This document shows, one piece after another, positions 23,624-34,324 of a stretch of DNA of 64,000 bases. Numbering within the stretch: the stretch's first letter is position 1; every line of letters begins with the position of its first letter. Made by a program: the position numbers and the translations under genes. Under the pieces are notes generated by a model. The model was not told where the DNA came from, did not search any database, and worked only from the letters and a program-made list of their open reading frames with translations. This stretch comes from Centrapalus pauciflorus (Eukaryota; Streptophyta; Magnoliopsida; Asterales; Asteraceae), in the NCBI GenBank assembly GCA_020465985.1, contig JAANYP010006912.1, forward strand, positions 355,214 through 419,213. The letters are read 5' to 3'.

Positions 23624-23655
23624 ATTATTAAAATCCTAGCCCTTAAAAAAAAAAG

Positions 23656-24565
23656 GGAAAATTATGCAAAAAACCATCAAAGTACAAAATTTTTTCGATT
23701 AAGTCCTCATTTCATTTTTATTTCTGATAAGTCCCCAAACTACTTAAACCTTTTAAATTGGTATGTTAACCTATTATAGCAGGTTAACATGTTTAAACAT
23801 ATTTTGCAAAAACCATCAAAGTATAAACTTTTTTTCGATTAAGTCCCCATTTCATTTTTTTTCCTGATAAGTCCCCGAACTACTTAAATCTTTCAACTTT
23901 TCAATAAAATAAAACGAAATTTTTTTAAACTTTAAAAAACAACGATGTTTATTTCGATGACAGAGCATGTCATGTTTGTCTAGACCAAAATAAGTTGGTT
24001 TGAAAATAATATTTTTTCTAAACGACGATGGTTGTTTGAAAATAATAATTCTTTTTTAAAAGTCCGTTATTCCAGATAACATAAGTTGGTTTGATATAAA
24101 AATATAAATGATGATTATTTCGATCCTATGTTTGTCTAGACCACAACTTTTAAATATATTTAATAGTTCATCCCGACTAAACTTTAAACAATAATAATGA
24201 TAGTTTTAATTTATCATTTTGTTTGATTTTTTTGTATTATGTGTGACGTGAGTGTCAATTGAACAATCACTTAAATTGATAAAACAACAAATAACATGAG
24301 TTTTATCAAGATAAATGATTTATGTGGCAAAAAAAAATTAGTTGAGGGATTTATAAGACAAAATAATTTAGTTGGGAGACTTAATCGAAAAAAATCATAG
24401 ATTTAAAAAATCAACGTCGGCAATTGCAACCCGCTCAACAGGTCACCGGTAAAAACATCAAATCCGTGATTTTTATTTAGTTAAGGGACTAATCAGACAA
24501 AAAAATTGATTGGGGGACTTAATCAAAAAAACATGTAGTTTGATGGGTTTTTGCGAAATTTTCCC
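23656..24565. mobile_element. Inverted-repeat element, probably Mutator-like (910 bp)
   Basis: Left end GGGAAAATTATGCAAAAAACC, right end the reverse complement of GGGAAAATTTCGCAAAAACC, followed inward by repeated 'gattaagtcc' phrases in opposite orientation in the two arms. Flanking A-rich 9-mers agree at 8 of 9. Near 23790-23880 the left-end sequence is repeated directly. No coding sequence. Confidence 0.65.
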
Positions 24566-25055
24566 AAAAGAAAACTAAACATGTTTATCTTTAATTAATA
24601 GGTTGGTTAAAAATATTTATTTTTCCACCCAAAAATAATTAGTATATGACAAATTAGTAAATAGTTTTCTATCAATAACAACAACATACTTACCATGTTG
24701 TTCTAATCATTTCAAACACAGTCAGATCACATTTGTTGCTAGTTCGCAACTATTTGATGGATGAGACAAATCACATGTCTGATCTAATTGTAACGATACG
24801 ATCTAATTGTGACTTAAACTGTCGATACAATCTGATATAACAAATCCATTGTTCCTTTACAAGCCAGATCATCAAATTTATGCCGGATAAGCAACAAGCA
24901 ATGTACTATAATTAGCAAAATGGATCAATTATATATGTTGCTATCTAGCCAGATAAACCATGAAGTTTCATATATTTCATAAGCAACAGATTTTACGATC
25001 ATGGCACACTCAATACAATGATTCATCAACGTGCAGAAACGCCATTACTAACGAG
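24566..25055. other. Intergenic stretch without recognised features
   Basis: About 490 bp between two DNA transposons. I see no open frame with protein-like composition and no repeat with clear ends. Confidence 0.4.
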
Positions 25056-25634
25056 CAGGGGCGGACCGACACACATGCTATGGGGGTCAACCGACCCCGA
25101 TAAATTTTCGAATTTGCGGGTTATGTATATAGCTAAAAAAATTTGACCCCCATGATTTTTAAAGCTCGACCCCTCAGCTCTCACTCGGAGTAAAAAGACT
25201 ATCTCGCACGAGCCCTGATTTTCGGAGCTGCATTCGTGTCCGCAGGTGCTGGCGCACACGAGTTCAGTAGATTTTAGCCTTCGGGGTCCAAGATTTGCAT
25301 CCCCCCTGTGCGCGGGTAGGCATTGGAGTAAAACCACAAATTACATTCATCTTAGCTCCGTTTTGAACGTTCTTTGAGCATCGATATCTCATTCATCTTA
25401 GCTCCGTTTTGAACGTTCTTTATATCGTTGGAATCCTCTCTTCAAGGAGAATACACACTTATAATAAATTAATGATATATTTCACAATTGTATGTAATTA
25501 TATTTGGTCCAAAAACATGGAAAATACATTTTTTTCTTTGAAAAAATTGCACTTTTTTCCAACACTTGCACTGTCGTAGCTATTAAATTCCGACCCCCAT
25601 GAAAAAAATTTCTGGGTCCGCCACTGCTAACGAG
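25048..25634. mobile_element. hAT-type non-autonomous element (571 bp)
   Basis: Element 25056-25626 with a perfect 8 bp duplication CTAACGAG at 25048-25055 and 25627-25634, the length expected of hAT. Ends CAGGGGCGGACC and, inverted, CAGTGGCGGACC. Inside, a phrase of about 30 bp containing CTTAGCTCCGTTTTGAACG occurs twice (25347-25378 and 25390-25421). The 103-residue frame on the minus strand spans the element end and is not protein-like. Confidence 0.85.
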
Positions 25635-26354
25635 CACTCGACATAACTAAGGGCTCGTTTGTTTTTTAAGTGCTTAGACGTCTAATGTCTTATTACATCT
25701 GTTTAATAAAGAAATGATGTTAAATTTCTATTGACCAAATTAGATTTTAGAGACAATTAAGATATTAGACATTAAATCAAACAAGGCCTAACTAATCTTA
25801 TCATGATACTACTAAATACTAATCAATCATTCAAGAAGGTAGGCCGATACACAAAGTTTATGTCAAACTAAATTTGTATATATAAAATTATCTAAATATA
25901 TCTACAGTATGCATAAACATGCTCAAGACTACCAAAATTCCTGTTAAAACAATATATCTTGGCTAAGAAAGCAGCAAAATAGCATCAAAGTTCCTCAGAA
26001 AGCTTACACCATTGCACATCTATATCTATGCTTTTCACATTATCTCGTTACAGTGTCTCGGGGAACAGAAGTAAAACGACCGCTTCATCATCTGCATGAG
26101 GTGAAATAAAACTTATAATTTGAGAAAATAGTGCATAATAGCTATATACTTTAGTAAGTGTTTCAATTTAAGAAGTGTGCAATTTTTAATATCCCAAACC
26201 ATCATATTCTTGTAGTAAAACTTGGATGTTTTGTTTTGGTAAGTAGGATCCAAGAAGAAAATGTGAGTACTGTTTTTTGGTTTCTGGTAGTAGAACAAGG
26301 TCTAAATTTATCAATGGGACAAAAACGGGTTTTCTTATAATTTAATAAATTTGG

Positions 26355-26685
26355 AAATTATAAGGGTCAATTGTTAAAAATAGCAACAACTTTTTGCTTC
26401 TTAATCATTTATAGCAACATTATTTAACTTTTATCATTAATAGCATCAAGTTTTGTATTTTCATAATTAATAGCATCAACTTTTGTATTTTGTATCATTA
26501 GTAGCATTTACTTTCGTATTTTTTTAATCTTTTATAGCAACAATTTTTTTTAACTTTTGCTATAAATGATTATAAAAAACTTAAAATTTGATGCTATTGA
26601 TGATTAAAAAAAATAAATAATGTTACTATAAATGCTAAAAAAGTATAAAGTTGTTACTATTTTTAGTAATTGGCGCAAATTATAA
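26355..26685. mobile_element. Mutator-like MITE (313 bp) downstream of COPA
   Basis: Element 26364-26676 between perfect 9 bp duplications AAATTATAA (26355-26363, 26677-26685). Terminal inverted repeats of about 85 bp built on 'tagcaacaactt' and 'attaatagcatcaa' phrases. It lies about 350 bp beyond the COPA stop codon, possibly in or near its 3' UTR. Confidence 0.85.
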
Positions 26686-27024
26686 ATAGCCGCCTAAGAT
26701 TTTAATACATGTCATCTAATAAAAAGTCACATAACTGTTGTCACAAGCTTCTCAGTAACCAACTACCTATTGGAACAGTTTTAAAGGTATGACTACTAGA
26801 CCTGTTACAAAATACACTTGCGTAAATCAGAACACTTACAAAAGTATATAGCCATTACGTGCCTTTTTCACAGTTTTGAAATGTTTTAAGTGAAGTAACA
26901 ATTGCTATGATTGAATTAGTTTGAACTAATCCTGACATTGAGCAGCATTCATTTGAGACAATAATTCATGCTATATGAACCAGAAAGCCATGATAATTTG
27001 GGAACAAAATTAAGTATTATTGTA

Positions 27025-30000
27025 TCACCTGATCTGAGAGGGAGAGCATATCAGGCCTGAAGCATCAATCCCTATCACTGATAGATCACATACGGTACAA
27101 AGCTTACCCTCTTCGCTTGGCACAAAGTGTGAATTGCAGTATGGACACTCGACACGTTTCTGACCACGATAGATCGGGACATGTGTTGCTCCACAAACTG
27201 TGAACGGGTTTCTGAAATCATAGTTTAGCTCTGAAAAATCAGTTGGACTCTTTTCCGCTGCCTGCAATACTTGTCTTGCTGTCCGTGTTTGGCTCTCGTT
27301 TGTTGGATTTGTCTCCAGAAACCGCCTGGCAAAATTGGCAGCCGTGTTAAGGTTCTTTGCATTGAAAGATAATTTCATTGCATTTAGCAAAGCTAGCCTC
27401 AAATGCGGAAGTTGAAGGTTGCAATGAGTAAAGTAGGCAGCAAGCTCTTGCTGGCGAACGACATCATCTTTAAGTTCTTTTCTTTTGAGCTCCATCTGTA
27501 GACCCAAAACATACTCTTTTACAAGAATGATGAGCTCCTTCACTTCATCAACCTCTCTTCTTGATTCAACAATAATAAGAGGAATGGTCTGAAGAATGTT
27601 CACAAAAAGCCGAAGCGCCTCGGAGAATCTCCCAGCTGTTGTGGCTCGGTAACCCGCCTTAAGTTTCTCTTCCAACTGCGGGAACTTGAATACAAGTGCT
27701 GGTGGGCCTCTCACATTAGGGGTAGCCGACTCGCTCCATCCCCTTTCAACTGCCAGGGACAATACAGGAACTGACGAAAATGCACAGAGATAAGTATGGC
27801 TCCCGGTGTAAAGATCAAGAAACATGGATCTCAAGGGGGCAAAATTTTTTATCCCCAACTGTCGATGCAATAATCGCATGGCGGTATCGAAATTGCCAGC
27901 TGCAGCATGTTCAGCAGCTATAGAGGATTTCTGAATCCAAACTTGACTGATAGGAACACCGGTAGCTGGGGCAACAAAAACTGGTGATTGGGAACTAACG
28001 GAAGCTGTAATAGTATCTGCATCAGACGGAAGTTCCAAATCTTCGAGATCCCACCCTCCTTCCTCGTTTTCTTCAACGATTTCTCCATTTTCCGGTATTG
28101 CTTGAATATTTCCCTTCTCGAAACCATCTGTGTCAACTATCTCCAACTCTTCACCCCAATCAGCATCAGTTGCCTCTTCCTCCTCATCATGTCTACCCTT
28201 GCCAATATTCTCAAGACTACCTTCGAAGATACCTCTCATAACTCTTAAAAGAGGCCAATCTCCGCCATGCATGACTGGGGAGGGCGGCATCAGAAGTGAA
28301 GGTACCTTGTCTCCCGGCAATGTAGGAAGATCATCTCCTAATTCCGCTGCAAGGCGTTGAGCAACATCCTGTAACCCGTGAACTGAAGCAGTAATATACG
28401 CAAGAGGCAAATGGCCAGCATTCTCCAAAATGTTCACACGTTCCTGTATATTACCAAGATATAGAGCATTATGGAATTGGCCCATGACGTCATTCTTGAC
28501 TTCCGCAATCTTAAGCATTTTTGATAGCTTTTCGGAATTTCCTGTTATAAGATAAAGGAAAGAAAGCCTCTCAAAATTCTTGGTCCTCTGGTACGCATAC
28601 TCCACAATTCCTGTGTTTCCCTGTCGAAGAGCCTCAGCCCCTAATCTATACCAATGATCTTTCTCGTCTATCTCTTTCGCTGATGCAACAGCAATTTGAA
28701 TATTTCCACTGTCCAAAGCCAGATTAAAACGGGTTTTCTCATCTTTTACAAAATGAAGAGCAACTTCTGGGAATCCCTTCTGCTGTAGATAAGCAATCAT
28801 TGATTGTCCACAAAGCTGTGAGTTTCGGATCATGCTCATGACATGGTCGTATTTCTTATTCAACAACGACAGCTTAAATATGTACTCTGTAGCATCTATA
28901 GTTATAACCTTGCTCTTTCCGGTTCGATCTAAGCAAAAGATCTTATTTCCTGAAACTTTTGTGATGTATATAGGAACGTCAAGTGTCTTGATGATGCCAT
29001 TATCTCCATTGGGTAGGCAAAACTTTATGTGATTTAAGGTAGTATAGATAAAAACACCGTTGTCATCCCAGGCTCCACCCTTAACCCGAATCGTCTCATG
29101 AAGAGTGCAACGGTGGGCAAGGTTCTTGCTAGCAATAACTATTGTGTGCTTGCTCAGCAATGCAACTGTCTCCATGTCGTTTGACCAGACGATATACTTG
29201 ACGAAAGGTGTTTGTAGAGTACCTAGAACGATCCTTTGCTGAAGATCGAAAACTACAACCTTATCTTCAGCCCTACAGAGCAAATTACCAGTTCCAGCAT
29301 AAAATACAGCATCAGTAGCTATCGGGAGGCCACTTTTTTTAACGATCTCGTTCTTGAGATTCTTGATTAGTACTTGATTTGTGGTTTTATCAAGCACGGC
29401 AAACCGATTTCGAGCCACAAAGACAGCAGATCCTCCAACCCCTCTTTTTGGATCCTCGACCGTGTCACCCCGACTAATGCTTTCTTTAGGTATGACATAC
29501 AGCTCGTAAGATCCACCATCAACATCTGAAGATAAGAGGACAGCATTTTCGGTTGGGCTATATGAAAGGGTACGTGGACCCTGATTAAGAGCGGTGGAGC
29601 CAGGGCGCCGTACAGGAAGCACTTGTGTGTCCGTTTGAGTTGAGAACTCATAGAATCTCAAGAACCGGTCTTTCACATAAAACATCGAATCACTAGTTAC
29701 AGAGAAGGCGGGTCTCTCTCGTTCAAGCTTAAACACAATCATGCCACTGTCATGACCAGCAGCAAGAAGATTCATCTTGGGATGAGATGCAAGAATCCAA
29801 AACCTATCCTGCTCTCTCCGGTAGGTATGAATACCAGTACGCTTTGTTACATCCCATACACGAATACTTTTATCTTCAGCGTTGGAAACAATTACATCTT
29901 GTTTGATGTGAAACAAGACGCATGACACATTATTCATATGCCCTCTTAATGTGTCCACTTCCCAAGCCTTCGTGTCTGCCAGAAAAGAGAGAGGATCAGA

Positions 30001-32484
30001 GAGGATGTCATGGTGATCACAAGAATTTTAGAACATACCATTGAAGCAGGTGCAAAAGTCTAACATTATATTCATTGAAGATATAAACAGGTATTAATCA
30101 ATCAACTATAACCGTTAACTCGTTAAGCAAAGAAAACCTAGATCAAATTTCTGTAGTCATGAGAAGGTTGAAAAGATTGAGCAATAATTTCCAAAGGAAC
30201 TAGGGGTGTCCAAAACTCGTTCCAGACCAGCAAAACCAAAAACCCAAACTAGCTCTGTTCCATCATATTCTCAGTTCAAGGTTTTTACAAAATCTGGTTC
30301 ATTTGGCCCACTCAGGTTCAAAACCGGAATCAAACCCTTACTTTATTTTCCAATTTAGAAAGACTATGCTTTAGGTTCATATTTTTACATCAAAACAAGG
30401 GTAAATTGCATGAAATTGGAATCAACCAAATTTTATTTCAAGAAACATGCTTTCAAAATCAATAATTAAGGGAAAATTTATAAGTTAATAATCAAATAAA
30501 ATAGTAAAAGACCCAATTACCAATTAAGGGACCCATTTACTAATAGTCAAACTTGTGTTAGGTAATAAGGTCCGTTATTTGTTTAATAGCTTAAAACATG
30601 AGGCTTCAGACATGGATTTCATAAGTACATTCCCATTAAAAGAAATCTAACAAAAGCACATCCTTTTTAAGTGCAATGAGCCCTTAAATTTGAGAACAAA
30701 CCGATTTGGTTTGGTTCTGATCCGGTTCCAACTTGACGCACATCCCTAACGGGAACAAGGCATTGTTAATAACAGAAGTGATATTTAACAAAAGCAACTT
30801 ACCATTCATACGCCAAAGCTTCACTAGCCGATCATCAGCACCTGAAACAATTAGAGGTAACGTGGGATGAAATGCTGCCCAATTAACTCCTCGATCATGA
30901 CCTTCCAAAACATACTTGACAACAGCATCAATACCACCAAAAAGATCAGAGTTCATTTGAGTTAAACGCGTCAGGTCATCGGTTGATGACACACTTTTTT
31001 GCCTCAGGGAACCTATATCCCAAACACGAACCGTCTGATCAAGTGACGCCGATACGACAAGATCTTCTTTAGGGTGAAAAGACGCACACATCACGTAATG
31101 ATTGTGACCCGTAAGAACAGAAAGACAAGTCCGTGACTGCCAATTCCAGATTCTAACGGTTTGGTCATCACTTGCACTCACTATCCATGGAGACTCATGA
31201 TGAAACTGAACGGTACGGATGTAATCAAGATGCCCAAGGAGGGTGAAGAGACACTTGTGCAACTTGTAGTTCCAAACCTTGATCTTGTAATCATCTCCTG
31301 CATATTCCACATTATGGAAAGAGTTTAGTGGGAGAACAAAACGAGAGAAAGAAATAGGACAAAAGGGATTTGTAGTACAATTATTCATCGATCTTAGGCA
31401 GAGGTTTCTATTTGGACCAATGTATAAGTAACGGGGCTTATTTAGCGTTTGCTTTATATCTAACAGGCAGTACTGGTACAAAAATTTTAGATAAGCCAGA
31501 AACATGTCAAATGGGTCAAAAGTTGCACAAACTGTATTCAAATGCATAAAACCTCCTGATTACAAGAAACAGAAATTCAACGTCACGGTCGTGGACGTAG
31601 GTTGCCTTGCTTGTTTAAGAAGCTCTTAAATGCTCTTATGTCATTTTTCTTCTAATTACAGACTTTTGCAGACCGTAGACGTTAACCTCTTAAAAAAACA
31701 AACAGCACCTTAAACTGAACGAAGTCTACTCCATGTTCTCCTTTTTTTGTATTTTATTTTCTGTTGCCATTTTTCTCAACATAGACGGCTCATAAAGGGT
31801 CTCTGCCTCTTGCATTAAGTTCTGGTTATACTGTTATAGTCAAAGACTAAAACTAAGTCAACCTAATCTTATGGTAACATGAACTGTAATGAACCTGATA
31901 TCGAACAGCATCCTGCTTCAATCTTTTGTAATTTATTATTCATATGTGTTTGAATGTGCAAATTTTAACAACAATGTTTAATTTAAGAGATTTTATTATC
32001 ATTATCTGAATAATTAGGGATCAAAATGTCAAATAATAAATTTTGATGATTTAAAACCAGCTGCAACAAAGGGGGCTTAGATATGCGAAGTTTTTGGATT
32101 CTGGAATACTGCTTAATATTATCTAATGATCCAACTTTCGAAAGGTGTCAGCATTACCCACAGTAATCGAGTTTGAAAAGCAAAATTTTATTTGTTACAA
32201 TTTTCCCTCTTTAAAAGCATCAATCATCACAATTCAAAATAAACCAAAAAATTACAGCAAACAGTAATTGTTATACCTCCAGAAACAAAGAGCGGTTGCA
32301 ATATGTGGAAATGAACGCCGCGAACCGGCCCATCGTGCTCGTCGAACTTATCAATGAGTGTACCCATTCTATAATCCCATAGCTGGATAACACCGCTATG
32401 AAGACTCGCAAGGATCCATGGTCTTTTCGCATGGAAGCTTAGTCCCTTCACTCTGTTACTCTTCGTCTCGAATTTAGTTAACAT
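27025..32484 (-). CDS. COPA: Coatomer subunit alpha (alpha-COP)
   Basis: Largest subunit of the COPI coat, which forms retrograde Golgi-to-ER vesicles; it binds dilysine cargo signals through its N-terminal propeller and assembles with beta'- and epsilon-COP. Three coding exons: 32277-32484, 30803-31297 and 27025-29975, all GT/AG, joining to 3654 nt (1217 residues plus stop), against about 1216 in Arabidopsis. The protein begins MLTKFETKSNRVKGLSFHAK, has WD40 repeats through about residue 320 (FVSGGDDYKIKVW, SASDDQTVRIWNW, SGADDRLVKLWRMN, SNAEDKSIRVWD), then a second propeller, an alpha-solenoid, an acidic linker near residues 840-900 and a Cys-containing C-terminus (CPYCNSHF, CTVCDLSVIG) ending CSPSQIR. 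The reading frame is intact. Intron 1 (979 bp) and intron 2 (827 bp) are free of coding sequence; intron 2 holds a transposon-like insertion. Confidence 0.97.
30193..30756. mobile_element. hAT-like insertion in COPA intron 2 (candidate)
   Basis: Ends TAGGGGTGTCC at 30201 and, inverted at 30748, TAGGGATGTGCG. The flanking 8-mers AAAGGAAC and ACGGGAAC agree at 6 of 8, an aged 8 bp duplication. The interior holds degenerate 'ccggttc'/'gaaccaaa' phrases common in such elements. It lies wholly within the intron. Confidence 0.5.
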
Positions 32485-32860
32485 TTTCTCTTAACAACAA
32501 GAACAAAACCTAAATACCTAAGCCCTGAAATTTGAAGCACGTCAACTACAAATGCAATTTAAATAAAGGAAATGCATTAAACAGAAGAATTAGCTCGATT
32601 AAAACCATGAATCATGATGATTCAAAGTATTAAGAAAGATGGATCAATCAAATTAAAACGATTGGTGAAGGAAACGCTATACCTAAGATCCAGTTGCACT
32701 TGTTATAGATTCGGTTGATCGCACTTTAGCATTAAAATCGCGATATCACATTTCTTCAAGATCAAAATTTGAGGGTGAATATAGATTTCCAGGGGCTTGC
32801 AAAGGACAAGTGGTAGAGGAGCAAGGAATTGAAGTGTGTAATTGAAGTCTCCCTGTGCTT
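32485..32860 (-). promoter_or_regulatory. COPA 5' UTR with a leader intron
   Basis: Reading upstream from the start codon, a good acceptor TCAAATTTCAG|GG lies at 32525 and a donor CTTAG|GTATAGC at 32682, giving a 158 bp intron in the 5' UTR. The upstream exon continues from 32683 into GC-richer sequence; the transcription start is not determined. A transposon begins at 32944. Confidence 0.5.
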
Positions 32861-32934
32861 TATTTTGAGTTAATTTTTTTTTAATTAATTTTTTTCTATT
32901 ATTTTTGCTATTAAATTACTGATAAATCCTAAAA

Positions 32935-34324
32935 TAATTTCTAGAGTAAATTACACGGATGGTCCATGTGGTTTGGCACTTTTTGCGGTTTTGGTCCCTA
33001 AAACTTTAAAATTACACGGATGGTCCCTGAAATAGTTATTTCTCACGCAAATGGTCCCTACCGTTAGTTTGATCCGTTAGTCCAGTTAACCCACGATGGT
33101 ATTTTCGTCATTTGCAATCTCAGGGATCATTTGTGCAATTTTTTAAATAGTTTATAATTTTATTTTGTTTATCTCTTTTCTAATATTTTTTTCTTTTTAT
33201 TTATGTTATAAATGTTTTTTTCTTTTGATATATTTGTTTCTTAGAACCCTACCCAAGCTTCATCCAATTTTGTTTCCACTATCTTTGATCTTTTTCAACC
33301 ATCATTCCAGAGTCCAGACCATTCATGTAATTTACTCCATATTTTATATCTTATTATTATTATTATTATTGTAACCAATTAAAAAACAAAAAACTCCCAC
33401 CTAATTTTTTCAAGATCTATTTTGCTTCTTCCCTTCCAAAAGAAACAACACAGTGATCAAATATTACCACCACCGTCGTGTGCTACCACCGCCTCCTTAC
33501 ATCGCCATAACCATAGAGGTGGGGTTACAGTGCTTGGATCAGATGCACCAAGGGTTGCCGAGGCGGCGGGAGGTGAAGCTTAGAGCGAAAATTGGCGGAG
33601 GACGGAGGCGAGGATGGGGAGCAGTAGAGCGGAAAGATGAAGTTCTTGCAGTGGACATCAATGTCTGAGAGATGGAACCGCACCATGCCATTTCTCTCAG
33701 AATCAGATCTAGCTGTAGTGTAGGGTATCTTTCTTTCTTCTTGTCTTTGGGGCATTCAAAGGACTTGGTACCTTCTGGGGTGATGAGGGTCACCTTCTAT
33801 TTCGCAATCAAGCTGCTCCACCTGCTAGATTTCTGTTTCAGATTCACAACTGATGTCGTCACACCCATCGGTGCTTGCCGGAGAGGGAATTAGCTGCTGA
33901 AAACGATGGTAGAGACTCCATTGGGGAGGGGACCAAACAACAAGTTTCAAGAGAGGTTAAGTAGAGGGAGAGATGAGATTTACAACGGAAGAACGGATGG
34001 AAACACAGATGGTTATGAGAAGAAGAAGGGAGTTTCATAAAATAATATATTGATGAGGATAATAAATTAAAAAGAAAAGATAATAAATTAAAAAAAGAGA
34101 AAAATAAAAACTATTAAAAAATTACGTAAATAGTCCCTGAGATGAAAATGACAAAAATGCCCCTGTTAGTTAACTGGCCTAACGGCTCAAGTTAACGGCA
34201 GGGACCATTTGCGTGAGAAATAACTATTTCAGGGACCATCCGTGTAATTTTAAAGTTTTAGGGACCAAAACCGTAAAAAGTGTCAAACCACAGGGACCAT
34301 CCGTGTAATTTACTCTAATTTTTA
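32935..34324. mobile_element. Mutator-like element with captured host sequence (Pack-MULE-like)
   Basis: Element 32944-34315: GAGTAAATTACACGGATGG at the left and its reverse complement at the right, with about 190 bp of inverted repeat. Flanks TAATTTCTA and TAATTTTTA agree at 8 of 9. Unlike its relatives in this window it holds a GC-richer core (about 33450-33990) that resembles exonic sequence. It sits about 80 bp beyond the likely COPA leader, so it may affect that promoter. Confidence 0.75.
33500..33880 (-). pseudogene. Captured host-gene fragment, partly ferredoxin-like
   Basis: On the minus strand 33740-33796 reads KVTLITPEGTKSFECPKD, close to the start of mature plant-type 2Fe-2S ferredoxin (Y-K-V-x-L-x-T-P-x-G-x-x-x-F-x-C-P-D-D). 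A stop codon lies just before the Lys, and upstream in the same frame MGVTTSVVNLKQKSSRW resembles a transit peptide. The four cluster-binding cysteines and the rest of the domain are absent. Further along (33540-33690) a Ser/Arg/Pro-rich frame starting MAWCGSISQTLMSTARTSSF looks like an organelle presequence from another gene. It is broken and cannot make a ferredoxin. The identification rests on a short match. Confidence 0.4.

Noticed and set aside
25026..25337. 103-residue minus-strand frame
   Set aside because: It crosses the end of the hAT element and its composition is not protein-like.
27918..29651. Several frames of 66-94 residues overlapping the COPA exon
   Set aside because: Shadows in other frames of the long alpha-COP exon, which has a strong family match.
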